A DNA stretch of 31,909 bases from a virus: positions 1 to 31,909 of the IMG/VR virus record IMGVR_UViG_3300032289_002562; one strand, given 5' to 3'. The notes under the pieces were generated by a model. The model saw nothing but the letters and a program-made list of their open reading frames with translations, was not told where the DNA came from and did not search any database. Below are positions 1 to 6,994 of the stretch, in pieces; position 1 is the first letter of the stretch; the number at the start of each line of letters is the position of its first letter. Made by a program: the position numbers and the translations under genes.

Positions 1-107
1 CCTCCCCTAACAAGATACAACAATTGAAATTGATCTCCAAGAGAAGGAAGGTTAAAAGGAGTGCCATCTACAAGATTGTCAAGCCTAACGCGCTTACGAG
101 AGTGCAT
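1..107 (-). CDS. N-terminal fragment of an unknown phage protein
   Basis: This is the first 35 codons of a minus-strand gene that runs off the left edge of the window. It starts MHSRKRVRLDNLVDG and is open to base 1. The start is supported by a strong Shine-Dalgarno, GGAGGA at 115-120, seven bases before ATG. The gene overlaps the 3' end of the RuvB-like gene by 14 bp, so it is probably co-transcribed with it. The basic N-terminus is the only visible feature and I do not recognise the family. The clear SD contrasts with the SD-less starts of the neighbouring genes. Confidence 0.65.
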   Translation of the reverse strand, partial: MHSRKRVRLDNLVDGTPFNLPSLGDQFQLLYLVRG

Positions 108-1092
108 TTGTAAATCCTCCAGTTGTCTTAAATACATACTTATTAAGATAGTCCTTGCCTTTGCTAGTAATCTCTCTCCCACCAGACTTAATCTGCATAA
201 GACCTTTCTTAACCAAATAAGATTCAAACTCTAACATGATTGCTTGTCTTGTGAATCCAGTTTTAGCAGACAAATTATTAAGAGAGCAACCCACAGGAAA
301 ATCATTTAGAGCTTTAAGAACTTGAACCTCGGAACTTTCCAATCCCATAGGCATGATACCCAATACATCGCAAAGAGTATCCCAATGCTTGTGGCACATC
401 TTGGAAACTTTACTGCCCTTCATATACTGAACGATATTATCTTTAGCCATAAGCACAGCATTACGAGCATTGCCACGGCACACAGACGCTACATGATCCA
501 TCACATCATCTGGAATCTCAAGCCCATCGTCAAGATTCTCTCTAACAATTTTGCCAAGGTCTTTGTATTCGTATTCGTCCATGTGGAGGACGCGACACCT
601 ATCCTTGAAAGGCCCTACCAATTTTTGAGGATCAGTTGTTGCAAATACAAAGCTAACCTTCTTGAAGTCGAACATAATCTCGCTATCCTCATAGCGGAAA
701 AGGTTTGAGTTTTTTTTGTTTGGGTTAAGGATTGTAAGCAGAGCAGTCTGAACGCTTTCTGGAAGAGCATGGCATTCATCAAAAAACAAAGTAAGCGTTT
801 GATCGTTGACATACTTCAAAACGATATCCTCTACGAACTGCCGAACATTTTTCACGGTGCTGGAATTGACTGTCAATAAAGGCTTTGGGCGACCGCCCAT
901 AGCTTCCATTCGCAAGTTTCGCGCCAATGATACGGCAAACTCTGTTTTGCCCGAACCCCTTCCACCAACCAAAAGAATAGTAGGCAGAATTTGAGTTTCG
1001 CGGAAAGAGTTAAGATAAAAGCGCAGTTGAGCTTTCAGCTTTTCTTGTCCGATCAAGTGTGAGAAGTGGTCGTTGGTTGTGTCTTGATTCAT
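94..1092 (-). CDS. RuvB-like AAA+ ATPase with C-terminal winged helix
   Basis: This 332-aa protein has the length and layout of the Holliday-junction motor RuvB. Visible AAA+ motifs are Walker A GGRGSGKTE near residues 43-51, Walker B LFFDECHAL near 102-110, sensor 1 FATTDP near 149-154, a likely arginine finger in GPFKDRC, and sensor 2 GNARNA near 209-214. The last ~80 residues have the pattern of a winged-helix DNA-binding domain and end in an ITSKGKDYL-like segment, as in RuvB. In bacteria RuvB hexamers drive branch migration of recombination junctions with RuvA; no RuvA is seen here, so the phage protein may use host RuvA or act alone. The gene has its own promoter (1116-1144) and a ~17-nt leader with three ACTAAT repeats and no Shine-Dalgarno. 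A clamp-loader-type ATPase is the alternative. Confidence 0.85.
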   Translation of the reverse strand: MNQDTTNDHFSHLIGQEKLKAQLRFYLNSFRETQILPTILLVGGRGSGKTEFAVSLARNLRMEAMGGRPKPLLTVNSSTVKNVRQFVEDIVLKYVNDQTLTLFFDECHALPESVQTALLTILNPNKKNSNLFRYEDSEIMFDFKKVSFVFATTDPQKLVGPFKDRCRVLHMDEYEYKDLGKIVRENLDDGLEIPDDVMDHVASVCRGNARNAVLMAKDNIVQYMKGSKVSKMCHKHWDTLCDVLGIMPMGLESSEVQVLKALNDFPVGCSLNNLSAKTGFTRQAIMLEFESYLVKKGLMQIKSGGREITSKGKDYLNKYVFKTTGGFTNALS

Positions 1093-1115
1093 ATTAGTAT
1101 TAGTATTAGTATTGT

Positions 1116-1144
1116 ATTATGGTAGGTTTTTATACAATAGTCAA
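1116..1144 (-). promoter_or_regulatory. Sigma70-like promoter of the RuvB-like gene
   Basis: The minus strand reads TTGACT (1139-1144), a 17-bp spacer, then CATAAT (1116-1121). The spacer carries TATAAAAACC, a block also seen in the rIIA and rIIB promoters. The predicted leader is short and lacks a Shine-Dalgarno. Confidence 0.75.
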
Positions 1145-1150
1145 ATAATT

Positions 1151-1459
1151 TTATTGATTAATTAATGCGTCTAATAGTGACTCATACTTCTTCCATGCCC
1201 TGCCCAATGCAATTGAATTTCCTACCTTCCTATTAAAATTATCTTCATCCGAGCAAATAGATTTAGCGGAAACATTGATCTTTTTATCTGGACTTGTGAG
1301 TTGGATTTCTGTTCGCCCGCCTCTTGCACAAACCTCTGTTGAATTTCCATCAAGTCTATTCCTCAAAAAATAATTGCGTTCATGAAGAACTCGAACCTTC
1401 CATCCTCTTTGACGGAGATTTTTAATTGATAGTTGGGTTGGGATGTTTTGTGTTTGCAT
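1151..1459 (-). CDS. Small phage protein with a GWKVRV...ALGRA pattern
   Basis: About 102 aa if started at the ATG at 1459; an in-frame ATG at 1486 would add nine residues and overlap the upstream gene. The visible pattern is RQRGWKVRVLHER near the N-terminus, then GGRTEIQLTSPDKK, and a C-terminal stretch FNRKVGNSIALGRAWKK. A Gly-Gly-x-Thr strand followed by a C-terminal FNRKxG...ALGRA helix recurs in uncharacterised small phage proteins; this comes from memory and no function is known to me. The gene lies ten bases after the stop of the 111-aa gene and ends just before the RuvB-like promoter, so it is the second gene of a two-gene unit. The start is uncertain because neither candidate has a Shine-Dalgarno. 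Confidence 0.7.
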   Translation of the reverse strand: MQTQNIPTQLSIKNLRQRGWKVRVLHERNYFLRNRLDGNSTEVCARGGRTEIQLTSPDKKINVSAKSICSDEDNFNRKVGNSIALGRAWKKYESLLDALINQ

Positions 1460-1469
1460 TTTTTTAAAT

Positions 1470-1805
1470 TTAAAAAGGGTTTTCATCAAAGGTCTCAAGT
1501 TCTGCTTGTGTTGAAATGTGATCGTCGTCTTTCGGCTCTTCTTTCTTTTTATTAGCAGCCGGAGAAGGAATGTCTTCCTCATCGCCGAAGTCAACCAGTT
1601 CCATTTCAGCCCTGCCACTCGCTACGCAATGCCCCAAGACATCGAGATTGGAACTAACTGGCTTGCCGTTCAAGCCCACAAGCTGGGCATATCTGATTGA
1701 CAGAATTACCTTCGCGTCTGGTTTCAATACTCTATTCAGTTCTGCCAGTTCAACTTGCATAAAGCTGACTGACCCTTTCTTCCTGCCTCTTTGCTTTTTG
1801 TCCAT
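1470..1805 (-). CDS. Small phage protein with basic RGRKKGSVSF N-terminus
   Basis: A 111-aa protein with a basic start (MDKKQRGRKKGSVSF), a compact middle (LAELNRVLKPDAKVILSIRY) and an acidic, lysine-rich low-complexity tail (DFGDEEDIPSP...). The N-terminal RGRxKGS plus 'LN..L..dA.i.vS' pattern resembles small phage proteins of unknown function. Keeping that segment requires the ATG at 1805, which lies only 6 nt after a -10 box TATATT. The transcript is therefore predicted to begin at or next to the start codon. It probably forms a two-gene unit with the 102-aa gene downstream. No enzymatic motif is visible; nucleic-acid binding is a guess from charge alone. Confidence 0.75.
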   Translation of the reverse strand: MDKKQRGRKKGSVSFMQVELAELNRVLKPDAKVILSIRYAQLVGLNGKPVSSNLDVLGHCVASGRAEMELVDFGDEEDIPSPAANKKKEEPKDDDHISTQAELETFDENPF

Positions 1806-1811
1806 GTGCCG

Positions 1812-1840
1812 AATATAATTGAATTTTAATTCGGAAGCAA
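1812..1840 (-). promoter_or_regulatory. Promoter giving a predicted leaderless mRNA
   Basis: Minus strand TTGCTT (1835-1840), 17-bp spacer, TATATT (1812-1817), then six bases and ATG (1803-1805). Initiation at the usual distance from the -10 box would place +1 at or beside the start codon. Confidence 0.65.
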
Positions 1841-1857
1841 GTATAAAAAATCATTTT

Positions 1858-1911
1858 GTAAATCGCTGAATGCCAGGCACTTGCGGGCCCGGGGGCCCCG
1901 TAAGTTGTTGA
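1858..1911. repeat. 54-bp GC-rich stem-loop repeat, copy 1
   Basis: One of three equal-length intergenic copies. On the plus strand the core is CAGGCACTTGCGGGCC, one variable base, then GGGGGCCCCGTAAGT. The arms ACTTGCGGG and CCCGTAAGT form a 9-bp stem with one G.U pair. A GTAARTC-type word stands at both ends of the unit. It lies directly upstream of the promoter at 1812-1840. Confidence 0.85.
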
Positions 1912-1961
1912 TGATGAGTAACTTACAAGGTGTCGCATTTTGCGATACCAAATAAAAATAC

Positions 1962-1990
1962 AAAAAAAAAGAAGGAGGCTTTCGCCTCCC
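1962..1990 (-). terminator. Rho-independent terminator of rIIB
   Basis: On the minus strand GGAGGC-GAAA-GCCTCC (1974-1989) is followed by nine T (plus-strand A run 1962-1970). It lies 28 bases after the rIIB stop. Confidence 0.9.
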
Positions 1991-2017
1991 TCTCTCTTGT
2001 TTTGCTATGAAGATTTA

Positions 2018-2905
2018 TTATTCTTCTTCAACCTGTCCGAGAGCTTCGTAAGCATCGTCGTAGCCTTCGTTGTATGCGTTGTCCAAGTCCTCTTGGGAGT
2101 AGAGTGCCTCGCCATTGGAGGACACAACAGAGTGAGAAAATTCCTCTGCTTCAACCTTGCGGTCTGTGTATTCGCGCAAGACTTCCATCTGGCAAACGCG
2201 CATCTTGGCGTTGTTGTAGTCATTAGGAACCGCAATAACATCAGCAGGATTCACTTTGACAATCACGATTCGGTCTGAATCGCCATTTGACCCAAAGTGA
2301 GGGAGATAGCCCCATCCAGCACAATGCAATCCATTTGAGCAAGTGCGATCCCTGTCTGGATCAACCTCATTGCGTTTCATGCTTGGAGTTGAGCCAACAG
2401 AATAATCAACAGAATTAGAGTGAATATCCTTCCAGTTGTTGCGAATCTTTTTCCATGCGAGGAAGTGACCATCCTCGGTGATTGGAATTTGATTTGCCTC
2501 AAGAAACAAATAGAGTTCTTGAACAGCAGTATAGGACGGGTTTTGCATAAGGTTCTCAAGGAACTTTACGAGTCCAGTTGCGTCAAGACCCTCGCGCATA
2601 ATATCGAGGATGCGTTCGCACATAACATTGTGGAGAGGCTTGCCGTCATAAATAACCTCGCCACCTACAACGCGAATATCTCCGTCGAAGGTTTGATTGA
2701 TTTGATCCTTGATCGTTGCGAGTGCCGCCGCTTCTGCATACTTGCCGTCTTTGCAGAGTTGGAGGATTTCGGTGAACTTGGGATTGGAGTTGTCGATGAC
2801 CGCAGTATCCTCGGAGAAGATAAGCGTGATTTGCTCTTTGGACACGAAGCGTCCGATGAGAGTTTGGTTAGCGTATTGGTTGGTTTGGTTGTTAGTTGTA
2901 TTCAT
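2018..2905 (-). CDS. rIIB: rIIB-like protein
   Basis: A 295-aa protein that I recognise as a phage rIIB homologue. It has an N-terminal ligand-like segment (IGRFVSKEQITLIFSED, then NPKFTEI) and the conserved middle with WKKI, RDRTCSNGLHCAGWGYLP and VKVNPADVIAVPNDYNNAKMR. It is immediately downstream of rIIA in the transcription direction, as in T4-type phages. RIIA and RIIB act at the host membrane during infection; in T4 they counter exclusion by lambda Rex and affect lysis inhibition, but their biochemistry is unresolved. The C-terminus is acidic (ALGQVEEE). I chose the ATG at 2905: a GTG at 2917 overlaps the -10 box CATAGT and would lie upstream of the transcript start. The predicted leader is only about three bases and has no Shine-Dalgarno. 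Confidence 0.88.
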   Translation of the reverse strand: MNTTNNQTNQYANQTLIGRFVSKEQITLIFSEDTAVIDNSNPKFTEILQLCKDGKYAEAAALATIKDQINQTFDGDIRVVGGEVIYDGKPLHNVMCERILDIMREGLDATGLVKFLENLMQNPSYTAVQELYLFLEANQIPITEDGHFLAWKKIRNNWKDIHSNSVDYSVGSTPSMKRNEVDPDRDRTCSNGLHCAGWGYLPHFGSNGDSDRIVIVKVNPADVIAVPNDYNNAKMRVCQMEVLREYTDRKVEAEEFSHSVVSSNGEALYSQEDLDNAYNEGYDDAYEALGQVEEE

Positions 2906-2915
2906 AACAGATACC

Positions 2916-2944
2916 ACTATGGGCTTTTTTTATAGCGGTGTCAA
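2916..2944 (-). promoter_or_regulatory. Promoter of rIIB
   Basis: Minus strand TTGACA (2939-2944), 17-bp spacer containing TATAAAAAAAGCC, then CATAGT (2916-2921). It lies ten bases before the rIIB ATG, so the leader is almost absent. Confidence 0.75.
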
Positions 2945-2969
2945 ATTTTTTTTTAAGTTTTTTCAATGC

Positions 2970-3023
2970 GTAAGTCTTTGATCTACAGGCACTTGCGGGC
3001 CGGGGGGCCCCGTAAGTCGTTGA
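2970..3023. repeat. 54-bp GC-rich stem-loop repeat, copy 2
   Basis: Same length and spacing as copy 1. It starts GTAAGTCTTTG, carries the GC-rich core at 2986-3016 and ends GTAAGTCGTTGA. It lies between the rIIA terminator and the rIIB promoter. Confidence 0.88.
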
Positions 3024-3063
3024 GTTTCAATGCTTTGCATAGAGGAATATACACGGAAAAGGT

Positions 3064-3093
3064 GAGGGGCGCGGCAACCACTCCGCGCCCCTC
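3064..3093 (-). terminator. Strong GC stem-loop after rIIA
   Basis: GAGGGGCGCGG (3064-3074) and CCGCGCCCCTC (3083-3093) form a perfect 11-bp stem with an 8-nt loop, 21 bases after the rIIA stop. On the minus strand it is followed by ACCTTTTCC, so the U tract is weak; the stem alone may stop transcription or protect the 3' end. Confidence 0.75.
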
Positions 3094-3114
3094 GCTCGAC
3101 CACCACAATTTTAT

Positions 3115-5250
3115 TTATTTTTTATTGGCATCTTTCGAGTCGATAAAGCCAATGTATTCAATAAGAGCTTTGCTGAATTTCTTATGGTTGTAATCATCTG
3201 CGGTAGGCATAATTAGAGAATACTTTTCGTCGATCTTTTTTACCATTGCACCGAACTCCGCGATTTGTTTCTTGATAGTCTTCTCTCCATCAATGATTAG
3301 GGAACTATCTGCGAGTTTAATCAGACCAAGGACTTTAGGGGAAAAGCACTTGTCGTCGTCTTGAATGATTGGCTTAATCAAATCGTATGCGCGAACGATA
3401 AGGTGAGATTGGTCAAGAACTTTTGACAATTCTTGAATTGTCTCTGGCATTCCACGGAAAGACCAGTTGCTTGTATCGCGGAACTTGGACTTGAAATCTG
3501 ACCAAGAGATAGCGTTTGCACCTTTGTTGGCAATATCCTTAAAGTTCTTCGTTTTAATAAGATCGCAAAACTTAACAAGAGGTTTCCCGTCAAAGGACGA
3601 ATCATTGAAAGAATCATACTCGGACTTGGCAAGAAACAAAGCGGCAAACTTCTTTTTGTATTCCGACCCAAGCAGGTTAATGATTGGATCAACATAAGTA
3701 GCAGTAGCTTCACCATATACTTTATTAGAAGAAGTAGGGAACAAGATAAACTCTTGTGCATCTTTAATGTGCTTATCTGTATTGTCATACAGGGAAACAG
3801 AATCATGGACTCCATAGCTACGACCAGAACGCATACGGAATGATCCCTTTGCTGTTGATCCGTTAGATGTAGTGGTCTTGCCCTTGGTAGGAACTTTAGC
3901 TAAAGAACTTGTGAAAACAAAGTCACCGATCCATCCAGTTTCTTTAATAAATTTAGACTTCTGATCAGCTTTGAAAATGTAGAATGCGTAGCCATTATAG
4001 GAATCATTCTTTTTCTTTTCCAAGATGAATTGTTTGGCGCGACCAATTCCACCAACTTTAAGATCATCAACGAATAAAAATGCTCTTTTGTTAGCTTCAA
4101 TGTTCTTGATTGTATCGTCAACGGAAATCTTTTTATTCCATGAGGATGTAGTGTATAGGGTGACTTTTGTATCCTTCACAACTAAAGCCGTGGCAGTAAG
4201 AGGGTTGCCCTTCCATTCCAGCTTGAGAGTGTTAGGCAGGAAAGAAAACGCCTCGCGCAATTCTTTTAATTTAAGTTTAGCATCCCAAGTATTGCCTTGG
4301 AAATTATCCATATCCGCTTGCATTTTAGGAACAAACGATTCGACAATTTGATCAAACTTATTGAATAGGCGAGTTAATGTAAGATCATCCAACTGAATAG
4401 CTTCACGCGAAGGAGTGATGCTGTATTCACCAATCGGCACATGGATGGACATATTGCAACCTAAAAGCGAGCGGAACTTCTCAAACTTTTTGTTTTCGAG
4501 AATAGTTTCAACTGGCAAGCGGTAGCCAACGCCTCCCATGACTACGATAGGAGAGCCATGCCCATTGTAGATGGAAAAATTATTGCTTCCACCATCAAAC
4601 ATGATTGAGTCAGAATTAAAATTGATTTTTTTCTCTACGCTATCACAGAAAACTTTTGGCTTGACCGAGAAGAAGCGATAAGCCTTTTCGACTTTAGAAT
4701 TAAAATCGCCGACATAACGATCAGGACAGAGGAACTTTACCTCAAATCCATTGCGTTCTGATGTTGGTTCGCTCTTAATAAGTTTAATGTCCGGCAAGCC
4801 GTTGGATTGCAAGGAAATAAAGTATTGCGACTTGGTTCCATTGAAGCGGGAGATAGCTTGGAAGTTATTGACCAGAGAGCAAAGCGACCACTTGCCAACG
4901 CCGAACCCGCCAATGAGGTCATTGTTGCCCCGCTTGCTGGATGCACCAATGATAGAATAAATCCGAATCATTTGATCGTGAGAGATACCGACTCCGTTAT
5001 CAACGAAGCGAACATTTGCATCAAGGCGAGTAGGAAGATGCAATTCCCATCCGAGCTTTTGTGAACCTGCTTCGATAATAGCGTCAACGCAATTTGCGCC
5101 GACTTCACGAAGGACTGCCATAGTAGGGTCTTGATACAGGTTGGCAATCATGCGGAAGAAGTGAGCGATATTCTTCTGGTCGATGCCTACCTCGATAGTT
5201 TCAAAATTTCCCTCGAAGTGAACTTTATTGGTTTTGTCTGTGATGATCAT
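3115..5250 (-). CDS. rIIA: rIIA-like protein with GHKL ATPase domain
   Basis: This 711-aa protein has the size and domain order of phage rIIA. The N-terminal ~200 residues contain the Bergerat (GHKL) ATP site: EVGANCVDAI (N-box), FVDNGVGIS (G1 box) and GGFGVGKWSLCS (G2 box), as in HSP90/MutL/gyrase-type ATPases. The remaining ~500 residues have no motif I can name. RIIA works with RIIB, whose gene follows directly, in the membrane-linked early response to infection. The gene has its own promoter (5279-5307), a Shine-Dalgarno-less leader with a tandem CAACCAACCAACC just before ATG, and a strong stem-loop after the stop. Its first Ile codons are all ATC, unlike the ATA-rich genes beyond 13 kb. 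Confidence 0.9.
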   Translation of the reverse strand: MIITDKTNKVHFEGNFETIEVGIDQKNIAHFFRMIANLYQDPTMAVLREVGANCVDAIIEAGSQKLGWELHLPTRLDANVRFVDNGVGISHDQMIRIYSIIGASSKRGNNDLIGGFGVGKWSLCSLVNNFQAISRFNGTKSQYFISLQSNGLPDIKLIKSEPTSERNGFEVKFLCPDRYVGDFNSKVEKAYRFFSVKPKVFCDSVEKKINFNSDSIMFDGGSNNFSIYNGHGSPIVVMGGVGYRLPVETILENKKFEKFRSLLGCNMSIHVPIGEYSITPSREAIQLDDLTLTRLFNKFDQIVESFVPKMQADMDNFQGNTWDAKLKLKELREAFSFLPNTLKLEWKGNPLTATALVVKDTKVTLYTTSSWNKKISVDDTIKNIEANKRAFLFVDDLKVGGIGRAKQFILEKKKNDSYNGYAFYIFKADQKSKFIKETGWIGDFVFTSSLAKVPTKGKTTTSNGSTAKGSFRMRSGRSYGVHDSVSLYDNTDKHIKDAQEFILFPTSSNKVYGEATATYVDPIINLLGSEYKKKFAALFLAKSEYDSFNDSSFDGKPLVKFCDLIKTKNFKDIANKGANAISWSDFKSKFRDTSNWSFRGMPETIQELSKVLDQSHLIVRAYDLIKPIIQDDDKCFSPKVLGLIKLADSSLIIDGEKTIKKQIAEFGAMVKKIDEKYSLIMPTADDYNHKKFSKALIEYIGFIDSKDANKK

Positions 5251-5278
5251 GGTTGTTTGGTTGGTTGATTGAGTCTCT

Positions 5279-5307
5279 AATATCGGAGTTTTTTATCTTT
5301 GCGTCAA
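5279..5307 (-). promoter_or_regulatory. Promoter of rIIA
   Basis: Minus strand TTGACG (5302-5307), 17-bp spacer with GATAAAAAACTCC, then GATATT (5279-5284). It shares the internal ATAAAAA..CC block with the rIIB and RuvB-like promoters. Confidence 0.7.
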
Positions 5308-5334
5308 GGAATTTTATTCAAAATGTTTCGTCAT

Positions 5335-5388
5335 GTAAGTCATTGTGTTCCAGGCACTTGCGGGCCGGGGGGCCCCGTAAGTCATTGA
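5335..5388. repeat. 54-bp GC-rich stem-loop repeat, copy 3
   Basis: Starts GTAAGTCATTG, with the GC core at 5351-5381 and end GTAAGTCATTGA. The core is identical to copy 2. It sits 27 bp upstream of the rIIA -35 box. Confidence 0.88.
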
Positions 5389-5674
5389 AAATCAACAACT
5401 TAAATTTTATACATCAATACATTACATCATTTTTTTTAATCCATTTAATTTACACCATACCATTTCTTTTTCTACCTACTCTTATTCTTATTCTATTGTG
5501 GTGGGGGTCAGGTGTTTGTGCTTGTGACGCGCACCGTAATTAAACTAATTGAATTTGTGTAAGTGAGTGATGTATACTATACGTATGGTATGCGTATAGC
5601 ATGGGCGTAGCGTGCGGATGGTAGGCGGAGGAACTGCGGACGTCATCGGCGTAGTATGCCTATAATACGTTATT
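5389..5674. other. Intergenic stretch without a convincing gene
   Basis: The left half is T-rich and low in complexity. The right half (about 5575-5665) becomes G-rich, with degenerate repeats around GTATGCG, GGCGTAG and CGGATGG, and then passes into the 25-bp repeat family. I see no gene with coding character on either strand. Confidence 0.5.
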
Positions 5675-5699
5675 ATTTGGCGACTTCGCGTTCGCAAAT
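5675..5699. repeat. 25-bp ATTTGG-N10-TTCGCAAAT repeat, copy A
   Basis: The variable middle is CGACTTCGCG. The ends ATTTG/CAAAT and CGA/TTCG can pair as an 8-bp stem with one bulged G. Confidence 0.8.
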
Positions 5700-5707
5700 A
5701 CGTAATT

Positions 5708-5732
5708 ATTTGGGGCCAAATCATTCGCAAAT
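5708..5732. repeat. 25-bp repeat, copy B
   Basis: ATTTGG, middle GGCCAAATCA, TTCGCAAAT. The first 14 bases, ATTTGGGGCCAAAT, are themselves an inverted repeat. It lies eight bases after copy A. Confidence 0.8.
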
Positions 5733-5739
5733 ACGTATT

Positions 5740-5764
5740 ATTTGGCGACTTCGCGTTCGCAAAT
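5740..5764. repeat. 25-bp repeat, copy C
   Basis: Identical to copy A over all 25 bases and again preceded by ACGTATT. It ends 15 bases before the stop of the 199-aa gene. Confidence 0.82.
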
Positions 5765-5778
5765 CCGATAACTCAAGC

Positions 5779-6378
5779 TTATCTTAAAATACTTTTTACC
5801 GAAGTGAATCCACCGGACCACGTTGCTTGCCATGGGTATGGCGCATTTCCGGTTCCAGTTGATAGAGTACCGAATCCTGAATTACTGTATATCCAATTCG
5901 AGCCGTCCCAGTATAAGGTTTCATCTCCATATGTGTAAGCTGGTCTTCCATTCACAAGAGACGTTGGATTCAAAATCCTCCAAGATTGTCCGCCAACAGG
6001 CTGTCCATCAATATACCATCCGTCTATTTTTACAGCTGCTTCGTCATCTTCGAGAGAATTTAGTGGGTCGGCTGGATTATAATCTGGTAAATCTGTAATC
6101 AAACTCCAACAATGATAATAGTCTGAGCTATATGGTGAAGATCCAGGTGCGCAAGTTGCATTTATATATAAATACAGAGCGCGGGAATTCATATTTGTTT
6201 CAAAAGATCTACCAAGCGTTACAACCGCATCTCCAAGGCTATATGACCGCCCATCGAAATCGCCTTTGAAATTATAGTTTACAACTTGTTCCGACGCGCC
6301 GTTGCTGGTTTCGCCAATAACAACCTTTGCCGAACCAAGAATTTTAACTACAGTATTAGGGATTACTTTTAATAGCAT
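5779..6378 (-). CDS. Unrecognised 199-aa protein, possibly structural or exported
   Basis: I do not recognise this protein. It is rich in Ser, Gly, Asn, Tyr and Trp and looks beta-stranded: a short hydrophobic N-terminus (MLLKVIPNTVVKILG), then NFKGDFDGRSYSLGDAVVTLG, a two-cysteine segment CAPGSSPYSSDYYHCW near residues 98-113, and a C-terminal half with WYIDGQPVGG, YWDGSNW and PYPWQATWSGG. Such composition is common in virion decoration or tail-associated proteins, which is an inference only. No classical signal peptide is obvious. The region just upstream holds TATAAT nine bases 5' of GTGTAATAG without a clear -35 box. It is flanked downstream by the 25-bp repeat cluster and upstream by the 86-aa secreted-protein gene. 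Confidence 0.65.
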   Translation of the reverse strand: MLLKVIPNTVVKILGSAKVVIGETSNGASEQVVNYNFKGDFDGRSYSLGDAVVTLGRSFETNMNSRALYLYINATCAPGSSPYSSDYYHCWSLITDLPDYNPADPLNSLEDDEAAVKIDGWYIDGQPVGGQSWRILNPTSLVNGRPAYTYGDETLYWDGSNWIYSNSGFGTLSTGTGNAPYPWQATWSGGFTSVKSILR

Positions 6379-6445
6379 AATAACTATTACACAATTATAT
6401 TCATTTGCGCTATTAGTTATCTCTACTCTGGTAAAGTATAACTAT

Positions 6446-6570
6446 AAAAAAGATGATCAGGTGGGGTCGGCTACCACCCCGCCCCACGTAGCGAGCAACC
6501 ATATACAACAGCTACCACACTGCTGTGCCAACCAAACTCGCCACCGCCGCAGATTAAGGCGCTGATCACA
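6446..6570 (-). ncRNA. Candidate structured RNA or 3' UTR ending in a terminator
   Basis: This GC-rich ~110-nt island lies in an AT-rich setting, just after the 86-aa gene. Read on the minus strand, TGATCAG (6562-6568) and CTGATCA (6454-6460) are complementary and would close the fold. Inside are CAGC...GCTG and a terminal GTGGGG...CCCCAC stem, followed by ATCTTTTTT. It may be only an elaborate terminator for the upstream gene, or a small RNA in its own right. No coding signal is evident. Confidence 0.5.
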
Positions 6571-6573
6571 AAT

Positions 6574-6834
6574 TTACTTACTATAAATAATATTAGCAGT
6601 ATAGCTTCCTCTTACTTGAACATACCCCGCACCCTTAACAAATTTGTATGTTGAAATACCATTTACTCCAACCCCTTTGATATTTGACCCATAGGGAAGT
6701 TTCATAAAAGCAGAAGCAATAGCATCACCCTTTGTGTATCCGGCGCCAGCTTGAGAAGCTGTATACCCGTACTCTCTAGCAAGAGATGTAAAACTAAACA
6801 GAGCGGACAAAGTAATAGTAGTAAGAATTTTCAT
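6574..6834 (-). CDS. Small secreted protein with signal peptide
   Basis: An 86-aa protein with a clear N-terminal signal: MK, a hydrophobic core ILTTITLSALFSFTS, and a likely cleavage after LA before REYGY. The mature ~67 residues are Gly/Tyr-rich (YTASQAGAGYTKGDAIASAF) and end in a beta-like segment (VQVRGSYTANIIY). It would be exported to the periplasm or outside the infected cell; function unknown. It has its own promoter (6858-6886), no Shine-Dalgarno, and a downstream GC-rich structured region ending in a T run. A host-derived origin is possible. Confidence 0.75.
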   Translation of the reverse strand: MKILTTITLSALFSFTSLAREYGYTASQAGAGYTKGDAIASAFMKLPYGSNIKGVGVNGISTYKFVKGAGYVQVRGSYTANIIYSK

Positions 6835-6857
6835 AGTTGTTTTATAGTTACATTATT

Positions 6858-6886
6858 ATAATAGCTTCTTTTGTTTTTATTGTCAA
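6858..6886 (-). promoter_or_regulatory. Promoter of the secreted 86-aa protein
   Basis: Minus strand TTGACA (6881-6886), 17-bp spacer rich in A, then TATTAT (6858-6863), with TATAAT overlapping three bases further on. The predicted leader is about 16 nt with no Shine-Dalgarno. Confidence 0.75.
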
Positions 6887-6994
6887 GTATACTTTATCAG
6901 CCGGCGTTTCGAGATTATATTAAATTAATTAAAATATTTATAGATCTATATAGATAGATTGTTATTGATTTAAATTAATTAAAATTGTTTATTA

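Noticed and set aside
2906-2917. GTG start at 2917 for rIIB
   Set aside because: The GTG lies within the predicted -10 box, so it would not be transcribed from that promoter.
3064-3093. Attachment site or origin at the perfect 11-bp GC stem
   Set aside because: Position just after the rIIA stop and before the next promoter is explained by transcription termination or 3'-end protection.
5545-5730. A 61-codon open frame on the minus strand over the 25-bp repeats
   Set aside because: It is made mostly of the repeat units themselves and G-rich degenerate repeats, has no start signal and no protein-like composition.
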